Shown piece by piece: positions 26,132-34,923 of a stretch of 64,000 nucleotides of DNA (positions within the stretch are counted from its first letter, which is position 1; the number at the start of each line of letters is the position of its first letter). The translations under genes were made by a program, and so were the position numbers. This DNA comes from JAAYQA01 sp964510345 (GTDB lineage: Bacteria; Bacillota; Clostridia; Tissierellales; Peptoniphilaceae), in assembly GCA_964510345.1 (NCBI GenBank), contig CAZEBB010000001.1, positions 1-64,000 of the forward strand, written 5' to 3'. The notes beneath the pieces were generated by a model. It made no database searches. It saw nothing but the letters and a program-made list of their open reading frames with translations, and was not told the origin of the DNA.

Positions 26132-26548
26132 ATGAACAAATCCGGATTAGTAGTTGATACTTTGGACGGAATGGCTAGAGTGATGTTTATTCGAGCGGCG
26201 GGTTGCGGCGGTAATTGCAAATCCTGCGCAAGTTGCGAGTCAAAAGAGCACACGATTGAGCTCCCAAACTCGGTGAATGCAAGAATCGGCGATACGGTCG
26301 AAGTATCTGCGAACTCTTCAAGCATCGTTAGACTGACCATCCTCCTTTACGCAGTACCGTTGTTGTTTTTTATCGTCGGCACTGTCGTTGGTGTACTACT
26401 CTTTCAAAACCGGGTTGACGCGTACGAACTGTACAGTTTTTTGACAGGAGTGGCATTTTTCGGGTTATCGGTCTTTGTTCTTCGATACTTCGATAAGCGC
26501 TACGGGGGACAAGATTCCACGAAGATGGTAATCACCAAAATTTTATAG
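26132..26548 (+). CDS. RseC/MucC-like membrane protein
   Basis: A 138-residue protein: a small N-terminal domain with four Cys at 25, 29, 32 and 35 (CGGNCKSCASC), then two membrane helices (about 70-92 and 100-120). This is the SoxR-reducing system/RseC layout, also found beside redox genes in clostridia. The start is ATG at 26132 with AAAGGAGGG upstream; the frame is open into aspS but that part is not used. Function in Firmicutes is unclear; the Cys set may bind a metal or iron-sulfur cluster. Confidence 0.8.
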   Translation: MNKSGLVVDTLDGMARVMFIRAAGCGGNCKSCASCESKEHTIELPNSVNARIGDTVEVSANSSSIVRLTILLYAVPLLFFIVGTVVGVLLFQNRVDAYELYSFLTGVAFFGLSVFVLRYFDKRYGGQDSTKMVITKIL

Positions 26549-26566
26549 TTTTATGGAGGGGATTTT

Positions 26567-27799
26567 ATGGATTTAGCAGCATTGAAAATTGCGGACAAAG
26601 AAATTATGGAGCAATTGGAGCTCGAGACGAAAAGACAACATGAGCATCTTGAGTTAATCGCATCGGAAAACTTTGTATCCGAAGCTGTATTGGATGCAAT
26701 GGGATCTGCATTCACAAATAAGTATGCAGAAGGTTATCCCGGAAAAAGATATTATGGCGGATGCGAATATGTAGACGTTGTCGAAAACCTCGCTCGCGAC
26801 CGCATGAAAGAGCTCTTTGGTGCTGACCACGTAAACGTTCAACCACACTCCGGTTCGAATGCTAATATTGCAGTCTACCTGGCAACGCTAAAACCCGGCG
26901 ATACGGTTCTCGGTATGAACCTGACCGATGGCGGTCACTTGACACATGGATCACCTGTTAATATTTCCGGCATCTATTTCAATTTCGTCGCTTACGGCGT
27001 TAATGATGACGAAGTCATCGACTATGATGACGTACGTGCAAAGGCATTGGAACATAAGCCGAAAATGATCATCGCCGGCGGTAGTGCGTATCCGAGAGAA
27101 ATCGACTTCGCTAAATTCCGCGAAATCGCCGATGAAGTCGGAGCCCTCTTCCTGGTCGACATGGCCCATATCGCAGGTTTGATCGCTGTGGGTGAGCATC
27201 AAAGTCCGGTTCCTTACGCAGACTTCTGCACGACGACCACTCACAAAACCCTTCGCGGACCGCGCGGTGGTGCGATTCTCTGTAAAGAAGAACACGCGAA
27301 AGCGATTGACAAAGCGGTATTCCCGGGATCGCAAGGCGGACCGTTGATGCACGTTATCGCTGCCAAAGCCGTTTGCTTCAAAGAAGCGTTGGATCCCAGC
27401 TTTAAAGACTATATTATCCAAGTCAAAAACAACGCAAAAGCATTGGCTAAGAAACTCCAAGAAGGTGGCGTACGCCTCGTATCCGGCGGTACCGACAACC
27501 ACTTGCTGTTGCTTGACGTTACGACGCTTGATCTGACCGGTAAAGAAGCCGAAGCTCTTCTTTCGGAAGTCAATATCACGACGAACAAAAACACGATTCC
27601 AAGAGAAACCAAGAGCCCGTTTGTCACATCCGGTGTTCGTATGGGAACCGCAGCTCTCACCTCCAGAGGAATGAAAGAAGCGGAAATGGAAGAAATCGGT
27701 CAAATGATCGTCGATGCATTGAAGAAGCAAAGATCCGTTGAAGACATCAAAAAAGACGTTCTCACGCTGGTCGATAAATTCCCGATGTACGTGAAATAA
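26567..27799 (+). CDS. glyA: Serine hydroxymethyltransferase
   Basis: A 410-residue PLP enzyme that interconverts serine and glycine with tetrahydrofolate. The PLP-lysine motif is TTTTHKTLRGPRGG (Lys about residue 226), with LIASENFVSEAVL, NKYAEGYPGKRYYGG and HVNVQPHSGSNAN near the N-terminus. Length is typical. It has GGAGGGG before the ATG and a good terminator after it. Codon use looks strongly biased, as for a highly expressed gene. Confidence 0.96.
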   Translation: MDLAALKIADKEIMEQLELETKRQHEHLELIASENFVSEAVLDAMGSAFTNKYAEGYPGKRYYGGCEYVDVVENLARDRMKELFGADHVNVQPHSGSNANIAVYLATLKPGDTVLGMNLTDGGHLTHGSPVNISGIYFNFVAYGVNDDEVIDYDDVRAKALEHKPKMIIAGGSAYPREIDFAKFREIADEVGALFLVDMAHIAGLIAVGEHQSPVPYADFCTTTTHKTLRGPRGGAILCKEEHAKAIDKAVFPGSQGGPLMHVIAAKAVCFKEALDPSFKDYIIQVKNNAKALAKKLQEGGVRLVSGGTDNHLLLLDVTTLDLTGKEAEALLSEVNITTNKNTIPRETKSPFVTSGVRMGTAALTSRGMKEAEMEEIGQMIVDALKKQRSVEDIKKDVLTLVDKFPMYVK

Positions 27800-27809
27800 C
27801 AACTACGCC

Positions 27810-27841
27810 AAAAGGAGACGCCGGAAGGCTCTCCTTTTTTT
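27810..27841 (+). terminator. Terminator after glyA
   Basis: AAAGGAGA pairs with TCTCCTTT, with an inner GCC-GGAA-GGC stem, followed by a T run ending at 27841. Confidence 0.85.
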
Positions 27842-27859
27842 ATCTTTAGGAGGTATCGG

Positions 27860-29176
27860 ATGGGGACCCAGATTCCCAATCAAATTACAGGCATTAAACC
27901 GGGTAGTATCGCAGAAGAAATTGAAATCAAAGTTGGGGATGTCCTGATCTCCATCAACGGCAACACGGTTCACGATATCCTCGACTATAAATTTCACCTT
28001 TCTGACGAGTGGATCGAACTCGAAATCGAGCGGGAAGGAGACGAGCGATATATTTATGAGATCGAGAAGGACTATGACGAGGATCTTGGACTCGAGTTTT
28101 CAAACCCGCTGATTGAAGATGCAAAGTCATGCCGTAACAAATGCATTTTTTGTTTCATTGACCAGTTACCCAAAGGGATGCGAGACTCCCTATATTTTAA
28201 AGACGACGACTCAAGGCTCTCCTTTTTGCAGGGGAATTTCGTGACGCTGACGAATTTGTCAGACGAGGAGATCGACCGCATCATCGCGTTTCGACTCTCG
28301 CCCATAAAGATTTCCGTCCATACGACGGACCCCGAACTCCGCCTGAAAATGCTGAAAAACCCCAACGCAAAGAAGATTAATGAACAGTTGAAAAAGCTGT
28401 ATGACGCTTCACTGGAGATGCACGCACAAATTGTGCTCGTACCGGATGTTAACGATGGGGCACACCTAGACAAGACAGTCACTGACTTGGCGAAACTCCA
28501 TCCGCATATGGAGAGTATCGCCGTAGTCCCCGTTGGGATTACAAAGTACCGCGACGGACTGGAAAAAGTAACGCCTTTTGATGCAGCGCGATCAAAAACG
28601 GTGATCGAACAGGTACAGCGTCTGCAGGAGAAAATGTGTAAAGAAATCGGAACTCGATTTGTTTTCCTATCAGATGAGTTTTATGCGCTCAGTAAGACTC
28701 CTCTTCCCACGGAAGCGGAATACGAGGGGTATCCACAATTAGAAAATGGAGTCGGTCTACTTTCCAGTTTCAGACAAGAAATCGAGGAGGAATTGGCGAA
28801 GGCTGTCCCCACGAAACGCTCAGGATCCGTCGCCATCGTGACGGGTACGCTGGCTTCATCCTATTTACAAGAGATCGCACAGAAGATTCAACCGTTCACA
28901 CCGAATCTGATGATCGATATTATTCCCATTGAAAACAACTTTTTTGGCGGCGGAGTGACGGTATCCGGTCTGGTCACCGGTGGAGATATCCTCTCGCAGT
29001 TTGCCCAAGCCCAAAAGTACGATACAATATATTTACCGGATAGCATGCTGCGCGCACAAAGCGATGTCTTTTTGGACGACGTGTGCCTACCGGATTTACA
29101 AGAGAAATTTCAGAGAAATGTCGTTGCATTGCCCGTCTCGGGTGCGGCTTTTGTGCGGGCGATATGGGGAGGATAA
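27860..29176 (+). CDS. DUF512 radical SAM protein with N-terminal PDZ domain
   Basis: A 438-residue protein of the DUF512 family. A PDZ-like domain (about 1-60, GSIAEEIEIKVGDVLISING) precedes a cluster motif CRNKCIFC at residues 91-98 followed by FIDQLPKGMR, then the DUF512 C-terminal domain. The family is widespread in clostridia and always or nearly always next to der, as here (one base between the genes). No substrate is established. The three Cys support a [4Fe-4S] radical SAM cluster. Confidence 0.9.
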   Translation: MGTQIPNQITGIKPGSIAEEIEIKVGDVLISINGNTVHDILDYKFHLSDEWIELEIEREGDERYIYEIEKDYDEDLGLEFSNPLIEDAKSCRNKCIFCFIDQLPKGMRDSLYFKDDDSRLSFLQGNFVTLTNLSDEEIDRIIAFRLSPIKISVHTTDPELRLKMLKNPNAKKINEQLKKLYDASLEMHAQIVLVPDVNDGAHLDKTVTDLAKLHPHMESIAVVPVGITKYRDGLEKVTPFDAARSKTVIEQVQRLQEKMCKEIGTRFVFLSDEFYALSKTPLPTEAEYEGYPQLENGVGLLSSFRQEIEEELAKAVPTKRSGSVAIVTGTLASSYLQEIAQKIQPFTPNLMIDIIPIENNFFGGGVTVSGLVTGGDILSQFAQAQKYDTIYLPDSMLRAQSDVFLDDVCLPDLQEKFQRNVVALPVSGAAFVRAIWGG

Positions 29177-29177
29177 T

Positions 29178-30488
29178 ATGACAAGAGCAACCGTAGCGGT
29201 TGTCGGCAGACCAAATGTCGGTAAGTCAACGTTGTTCAATAAATTGGTCCGTCAACGGATCGCAATCACAGAGGACACGCCGGGCGTGACGAGAGATCGC
29301 CTGTACCAAGAGGTCGAATGGCAAAATCAGTATTTCACGCTCGTCGACACGGGAGGACTGGAGACCGGGTCTGATCATTTGATGACCAATGAGATCAAAA
29401 AACAAGTTGAAATCGCCATCGAAGAGGCCGACGTGGTCTTATTTGTCGTGGACGGAAAAGAGGGCTTGACCGGAGATGACGAAGAAATAGCGCAACTCCT
29501 GCGAAGGAGCAGTAAAAAAGTACTTCTCGTCGTGAATAAGATCGATACACATAACACCCCGGCAGAAGTGATGGAATTTTACGCATTAGGCTTTGATTCA
29601 CTTTCGGTGATTTCTGCAGAGCAAGGGTACGGCCTCGGCGATCTCTTGGACACCATTTTTGATGTGATCCCGGAAGATCGCAATACGGGGGAACAAGAAG
29701 AGATCGTAAAAATTGCGTTTATCGGAAAGCCGAATGTCGGTAAGTCGTCGATCATCAATCGACTTCTCGGCGAAGATCGCATGATCGTCACGGACATCGC
29801 CGGCACGACACGTGATTCGATTGACTCCTATATTTCGTACAGGGACCGTCCGTATGTATTGATCGACACGGCGGGGCTGCGCCGAAAGCGATATATCGAC
29901 GAAAATTTGGAGCGTTACAGCGTCGTACGCACCTTGCGCGCTATCGAACGCGCGGATGTATGTGTCATGATGATCGACGCTTCACAGGGCATTACCGAAC
30001 AGGACAGTAAAATTGCCGGATACGCTCATGACCAGGGCAAGGGCATGATTCTCTTTGTCAATAAGTGGGATCTAATCGACAAGGACACGCATACGAGCCG
30101 GAAATTTGAAAAAGAGATACGCGAAGAACTTCCGTTCTTGTCCTATGCACCGATTATTTTTGCTTCTGTCGAAACCGGTCAGCGAATCGCGAAACTCTTT
30201 CCTTTAATCGAAACCGTCTATCAAAACTATCAGATGCGCATTTCTACCGGCGTCCTAAATGAGATCATCAACGAAGCGATTCTCTACAATCCACCGCCAA
30301 CGGATAAAGGAGAGCGCCTCAAGATCTTTTATATGACACAAGTCGGTATTGGGCCGCCCACTTTTGTGATTTTTGTCAACCGTATCGCATTGATGCACTT
30401 TTCATATGCGCGATATCTCGAAAACCAAATCCGAGCCCGATTCGGGTTCTCCGGCGTCCCCATGCGGTTAGAGATACGACAGAGGTAA
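29178..30488 (+). CDS. der: Ribosome-assembly GTPase Der (EngA)
   Basis: A 436-residue protein with two tandem G domains: GRPNVGKST (about residue 10), DTPGVTR, NKID in the first and GKPNVGKSS (about 183), DIAGTTRDS, NKWD in the second; a KH-like C-terminal domain follows. It is needed for maturation of the 50S subunit. The start is ATG at 29178 after GGGGAGG; the longer open frame upstream lies within the DUF512 gene. plsY starts three bases after the stop. Confidence 0.95.
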   Translation: MTRATVAVVGRPNVGKSTLFNKLVRQRIAITEDTPGVTRDRLYQEVEWQNQYFTLVDTGGLETGSDHLMTNEIKKQVEIAIEEADVVLFVVDGKEGLTGDDEEIAQLLRRSSKKVLLVVNKIDTHNTPAEVMEFYALGFDSLSVISAEQGYGLGDLLDTIFDVIPEDRNTGEQEEIVKIAFIGKPNVGKSSIINRLLGEDRMIVTDIAGTTRDSIDSYISYRDRPYVLIDTAGLRRKRYIDENLERYSVVRTLRAIERADVCVMMIDASQGITEQDSKIAGYAHDQGKGMILFVNKWDLIDKDTHTSRKFEKEIREELPFLSYAPIIFASVETGQRIAKLFPLIETVYQNYQMRISTGVLNEIINEAILYNPPPTDKGERLKIFYMTQVGIGPPTFVIFVNRIALMHFSYARYLENQIRARFGFSGVPMRLEIRQR

Positions 30489-30491
30489 GCC

Positions 30492-31088
30492 ATGGAGTAC
30501 GTACTTATCGGTTTTATGAGCTATTTGATCGGGTGTATCACGGGAGGTTACTTGATCGGAAAGCTGGTTTATCGGCAGGATATTACGAAGTCGGGGAGCG
30601 GCAATTTGGGCACGACGAATGCATTTCGCATCCTGGGCGCCAAAGCCGGCGCGGTGACACTCGTCGTCGATTTATTGAAGGGCTTTGTCGCCGTATGGCT
30701 CGGATCTTTGATCGCACCCCCTATCGGCGCTTATATCGCCGCTGTTTTTGTCGTGCTTGGCCATAACTTCCCGTTTCATTTGCAATTTAAAGGAGGAAAA
30801 GGGGTCGCTACATCGGCAGGCGTCTTATTGTACTTTGCCCCGGTGCTGATCTTTTTTCTCATTTTGTTCTTCCTGATCGTCGTAGCGATGTCGAGAAAAG
30901 TTTCCTTGGCATCGGTGACGGCGGCAGCCTTTGCATTGCCGACGACATGGTATTTTACCCGTGATCCTTATCTTATGGCAGTCGTCACATTTCTTGTGAT
31001 TTTACTGATAATACGCCATAAAGAGAATATTAAACGACTGAAGCGTGGGGAAGAAAAAGACTTTTCCTGGAAGAGGAGGTCAGAATGA
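30492..31088 (+). CDS. plsY: Glycerol-3-phosphate acyltransferase PlsY
   Basis: A 198-residue polytopic membrane enzyme (five helices expected) that acylates glycerol-3-phosphate with acyl-phosphate, the first step of phospholipid synthesis. Motifs: GSGNLGTTNAFR (about residue 36), GHNFPFHLQFKGGKGVAT (about 93). It overlaps gpsA by four bases; together they supply and acylate glycerol-3-phosphate. Confidence 0.95.
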   Translation: MEYVLIGFMSYLIGCITGGYLIGKLVYRQDITKSGSGNLGTTNAFRILGAKAGAVTLVVDLLKGFVAVWLGSLIAPPIGAYIAAVFVVLGHNFPFHLQFKGGKGVATSAGVLLYFAPVLIFFLILFFLIVVAMSRKVSLASVTAAAFALPTTWYFTRDPYLMAVVTFLVILLIIRHKENIKRLKRGEEKDFSWKRRSE

Positions 31089-32107
31089 AAATTATCGTCA
31101 TGGGGAGCGGCAGTTGGGGTACGACGCTAGCCAATTTACTCGCCGTCAAAGGTTATACGGTGTCCGTTTATGCAAGACGAGACGAAATTGTACAAGAGAT
31201 CAACACGCACCACACCCTAGAGGGTTTCTTACCGGGGGCGAACCTGCACCCAACGCTTCGCGCGACCGCAGATCCTTTTGATGGACTGGAGACAGCGAAC
31301 GTGATCGTACTCGCCGTGCCGGCTCAATCCATGCGCACATTGCTTTCGCAAATCGCACATCGAGTGCCGGAGAGTGCCGTTCTCGTCAATGTAGCCAAGG
31401 GGATCGAAGTAGAGACTCTACTGCGCATGGAACAATTGGCCGAGCAGTTTCTTCCCCACAATGCGTACGCAACCCTCTCCGGTCCTTCACACGCAGAGGA
31501 AGTGGTCAGACAGATGCCCACGACCGTCGTTGCCGCGTCGGACAAACAGCACACGGCGCGTTTTGTTCAAGACCTTTTCATGACCAATACACTGCGCGTG
31601 TACACGAATTCAGATCTTGCCGGTGTTGAACTGGGTGGCGCACTAAAAAATGTTTTCGGATTAGGCATTGGCATCCTTACCGGGATCGGTGCCGGAGACA
31701 ATACACGTGCAGCGATGCTCACGCGTGGGGTATATGAGATTTCGAAATTGGGCATGGCGATGGGAGCCCGACAAGACACCTTCTCGGGACTAACGGGAAT
31801 GGGCGATTTGTATGTCACGGCGACCAGCCTGCATAGTCGTAACAACCGTGCCGGCATCTTATTAGGTCAAGGGGTTTCGTTGGAAGAGACGTTGAAACGT
31901 GTCGGAATGGTTGTCGAAGGCGTGATGACGACGAAATCTGCCTATCGCTTAGGAAAAAAACTCGGCGTCGAATTGCCGATCACGAATGAGATCTATCATT
32001 TCTTATTCGAAAACAAAACCGCAACGGAATGCGTTGCGGCTTTGATGACGAGAGAACGGCGAGTCGAAATGGAGCCCCTTTTGCATATGGGCCCATTCGA
32101 ATCATAA
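31085..32107 (+). CDS. gpsA: NAD(P)-dependent glycerol-3-phosphate dehydrogenase
   Basis: A 340-residue enzyme that makes glycerol-3-phosphate from dihydroxyacetone phosphate. The Rossmann motif GSGSWGTTLANLLA starts at residue 7; LSGPSHAEEV, the catalytic-Lys region GVELGGALKNVFGLGIGI (about 180) and GLTGMGDLYVT follow. It directly follows plsY with an ATGA overlap. Downstream there is a possible small convergent gene. Confidence 0.95.
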   Translation: MKIIVMGSGSWGTTLANLLAVKGYTVSVYARRDEIVQEINTHHTLEGFLPGANLHPTLRATADPFDGLETANVIVLAVPAQSMRTLLSQIAHRVPESAVLVNVAKGIEVETLLRMEQLAEQFLPHNAYATLSGPSHAEEVVRQMPTTVVAASDKQHTARFVQDLFMTNTLRVYTNSDLAGVELGGALKNVFGLGIGILTGIGAGDNTRAAMLTRGVYEISKLGMAMGARQDTFSGLTGMGDLYVTATSLHSRNNRAGILLGQGVSLEETLKRVGMVVEGVMTTKSAYRLGKKLGVELPITNEIYHFLFENKTATECVAALMTRERRVEMEPLLHMGPFES

Positions 32108-32111
32108 CGAT

Positions 32112-32240
32112 CTACATTTGAAATAATATGCTCAGGCGCCATGCGATAATCGCACTCATTGCGGCGAGCACAAAGAGCATAAAGAACAGCCCAAAGATAT
32201 CGTAAACTGAATCTAAGACAAATGTCATGAAGCGTTTCAT
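32112..32240 (-). CDS. Possible 42-residue membrane miniprotein
   Basis: A short minus-strand frame with AGGAAGG about ten bases before its ATG. The peptide begins MKRFMTFVLDSVYDIFG and has one hydrophobic helix (about residues 16-36). A TACAAT at 32266-32271 on the minus strand could be its -10 box. It fills the gap between gpsA and the pseudouridine synthase without overlap. I do not recognise a family, and the frame is short enough to be chance. Confidence 0.45.
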   Translation of the reverse strand: MKRFMTFVLDSVYDIFGLFFMLFVLAAMSAIIAWRLSILFQM

Positions 32241-32318
32241 CCTATTCAATCCTTCCTTTTGTATGATTGTAGTGTAACGCAAATGACGATGATGTTCAAT
32301 AGAAATGGAAAAGGTGAG

Positions 32319-33290
32319 ATGATCACAGTAACCGTAGATGCCAACGCCAACGACCAACGCGCCGATCGGTATTTGCACAAACTTTTCGATGTACCCAAAG
32401 CGGTCGTGCAAAAATGGTTTCGAAATAAAAAAGTCAAACGGGAAAGGACAGCCTTGGCTCCATCCGATCGCGTGTATACCGGAGATGTGCTCCTTTGTTT
32501 TTTTCACGCGGATTATCGTCGTTCTGAAACGAAAATGACATCTCACACGCTTCGGCCGGATGAAATTTGTTATGAGGATGCGGACATCGTCGTGATCAAC
32601 AAGTCACCGGGGATGCTCTCGCATGCCGCGCATGGGAAAGAGTACGGGAAAAATGTCGTCGATCGGTTGACCGCATATCTGATTCAAAAAGGAGACTTTG
32701 TACCGAGAGTACAGAGCTCATTTTCTCCTGCGATTGCAAATCGCCTTGACCGTAATACCGGTGGTTTACTCATCGGGTGTAAGAACTATGAAGCCCTGAA
32801 GACGATCAACCAGGCAATTCGTGAAGGGGAAATACAAAAATACTATACGGCTCTCGTCTGCGGAGCCAAACCCAAAATCGGCCTCTATGAGAGTTACTGG
32901 GAGAAGGATGAACGAAAGCTGACGGTTCACCTTTCTGACGATGAATCCGGAAAAAGAACTGTCACTGAGATCATTTCAGTCACCCAATGGGGCGCCTTCT
33001 ATCTTGTAAAGATCGCGTTACACACGGGCCGAACGCATCAGATTCGATCACAAATGAAAGCGTTGGGATCTCCGATTCTCGGTGACGCTAAGTATGGCAG
33101 TATATCTTGTCAACGAAAAGCGGATATGCTCGGACTCCAACACCAGTTTCTATTTGCAGACGAACTCATCTTTCACATTGATGACACAAAACACCCGCAA
33201 TTCCAAAATTTAACGGTTCGATTGACCTTACCTGAAAAATACCAAGCCATACTGGAAAAAGCGAAGGGGATAAACGATGACACAAAATAA
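32319..33290 (+). CDS. RluA-family 23S rRNA pseudouridine synthase
   Basis: A 323-residue protein with an N-terminal S4 domain (QRADRYLHKLFDVPKAVVQKWF) and the synthase domain. The catalytic Asp lies in NRLDRNTGG (the common form is HRLDxxTSG, so His is Asn here). GRTHQIRSQMKALGSPILGD near the C-terminus is typical of the RluC/RluD group. The start is placed at ATG 32319; GGTG lies very close upstream, and another ATG at 32283-32292 is possible. The last 14 bases overlap the kinase gene. Confidence 0.88.
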   Translation: MITVTVDANANDQRADRYLHKLFDVPKAVVQKWFRNKKVKRERTALAPSDRVYTGDVLLCFFHADYRRSETKMTSHTLRPDEICYEDADIVVINKSPGMLSHAAHGKEYGKNVVDRLTAYLIQKGDFVPRVQSSFSPAIANRLDRNTGGLLIGCKNYEALKTINQAIREGEIQKYYTALVCGAKPKIGLYESYWEKDERKLTVHLSDDESGKRTVTEIISVTQWGAFYLVKIALHTGRTHQIRSQMKALGSPILGDAKYGSISCQRKADMLGLQHQFLFADELIFHIDDTKHPQFQNLTVRLTLPEKYQAILEKAKGINDDTK

Positions 33291-34923
33291 TCTGATCCGG
33301 ATCAAAAAGGGAACCCCCATCGTACAATCATTGAAGGAACAGAAAGAGGATCCCTATACCACGCTCGGAGTGCTTGTAGAGGGTCAACTGACCCGGTTGG
33401 ACCACATCGCCCAACAGGACGGTCAAGCGGAGCTCCTTACGATCCGACATAAAGACGGCTATCGGATCTACTATCATACCGTCACCGCTCTTTTTTTTGC
33501 TTCGCTGCACAAGCTCTATCCCGATGTCACCGCGCGTGTCGAACACTTTATCGGAAAGTCGCTGTATATCGCACCAAAGAACAGCGAGCCCTTCACAACG
33601 GACCAATTGCAGAATATCGAGACGCAGATGCGCAGTTATATTGCAATGGATCAGCCTTTGTTGCGAAAGCGCTTGAGCTATGAAGAGGCGATGGCCTATT
33701 TTCATGCGATGCAAGACGAAGACAAAATCCGTTTATACGAGACGATACAACCCGAGCATATCGACGGAATCTTCATCGACAATCAACTTTTCTGCTTTCA
33801 TAATTACTTAGCTCCCAGCGCAGGATTTGTCGGTGCTTTTGCCTTAAAGTCTTACTATCCCGGTGTTGTACTGCAATTTCCGCTTCCCGATCAGCCGGAG
33901 CGCTTGGCTCCATTTGTCGAACAGCGCGCATTGGCGAGAACGTACCAAACCACGAATGAATCTCTACGTTTACTGCATTTGGAGTCGGTCGGCGAAGTGA
34001 ATGAAAAGATCCAAAATGACCAATGCCGTCAACTCATCCAGCTCGCCGATACGCGACTGGAGCATTTATTATATGAAACAGCGCGACATATCGTAGAGGA
34101 TGACCACATTCGCTTGATACTGATTGCAGGTCCCAGCGCGTCCGGCAAGACGACCATCGCAAAAAAGCTTGCGATTCATATGGGTGTTATGGGAAAATTT
34201 CCTGTCACCGTTTCTATGGATGACTATTTCGTCGACCGGACGAGGACGCCGAAGGACAGAGACGGATCACCGAATTTTGAGTCGACAAAGGCGATCGACA
34301 CGACCCGCTTTAATCACGACATGTTGCAGCTATTGGAGGGGAAAGAGGTCACACTGCCTCATTTTGACTTCTTGGAAGGAAAGAGCACCAGCAAAGAAGA
34401 ACCCATCCGCATCGATCGCAATCATCCGATTATCGTCGAGGGGATCCACGGGCTCAATCCCTTGATGACGCAGTCAATCCCTGAAAAAAACAAGTGGAAA
34501 ATCTATATATCCGCCCTCACGCAATTGAATATCGACAACCACAACCGCATTTCAACCACAGATGTGCGATTTTTACGTCGTATGGTCCGCGATGCAAAGT
34601 TTCGCGGTCACGATGCGCTGCGCACATTTGAATTATGGAAAAAAGTTCGGATCAGCGAAGATGCAGAAATCTTTCCTTTCCAGGAAGAGTCGGATGTGTC
34701 GATCGATACGTCGTTGGTATACGAAGTATTCGTACTCAAAGGACTGGCGGAGGCGATTTTAAAAACCGTACCCGTTACCTCCGAGTACTGGGTCGATGCC
34801 AAACGTCTCCTACGATTTTTAGACTATTTTCTTCCGATGGAGGAAGATTGCGTGCCCAGCGGTTCCTTATTGAGAGAATTCATCGGTGGCAATTCATACG
34901 AGGGGGATATGCAGTGGATTTAG
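33277..34923 (+). CDS. Nucleoside kinase with ThrRS-like N-terminal domains
   Basis: A 548-residue fusion. The C-terminal half is a uridine-kinase-like P-loop enzyme (Walker A AGPSASGKTT about residue 287; SMDDYFVDR about 318; VEGIHGLNP about 387). The N-terminal half (about 1-230) resembles the TGS and second additional (editing-type) domain of threonyl-tRNA synthetase. In that part the HxxxH metal motif appears as HTVTA, and the later Cys-His motif as CFHNY, so editing is unlikely. This architecture is common in clostridia; its natural substrate is not settled. It ends ten bases inside the next gene. Confidence 0.88.
   Translation: MTQNNLIRIKKGTPIVQSLKEQKEDPYTTLGVLVEGQLTRLDHIAQQDGQAELLTIRHKDGYRIYYHTVTALFFASLHKLYPDVTARVEHFIGKSLYIAPKNSEPFTTDQLQNIETQMRSYIAMDQPLLRKRLSYEEAMAYFHAMQDEDKIRLYETIQPEHIDGIFIDNQLFCFHNYLAPSAGFVGAFALKSYYPGVVLQFPLPDQPERLAPFVEQRALARTYQTTNESLRLLHLESVGEVNEKIQNDQCRQLIQLADTRLEHLLYETARHIVEDDHIRLILIAGPSASGKTTIAKKLAIHMGVMGKFPVTVSMDDYFVDRTRTPKDRDGSPNFESTKAIDTTRFNHDMLQLLEGKEVTLPHFDFLEGKSTSKEEPIRIDRNHPIIVEGIHGLNPLMTQSIPEKNKWKIYISALTQLNIDNHNRISTTDVRFLRRMVRDAKFRGHDALRTFELWKKVRISEDAEIFPFQEESDVSIDTSLVYEVFVLKGLAEAILKTVPVTSEYWVDAKRLLRFLDYFLPMEEDCVPSGSLLREFIGGNSYEGDMQWI

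Noticed and set aside
26951..27802. Minus-strand open frame of 283 codons
   Set aside because: Antisense to glyA, a certain gene with biased codon use that often leaves the opposite strand open.
28980..29177. N-terminal extension of der
   Set aside because: Lies within the DUF512 gene in another frame; ATG 29178 has GGGGAGG and gives the normal Der start.
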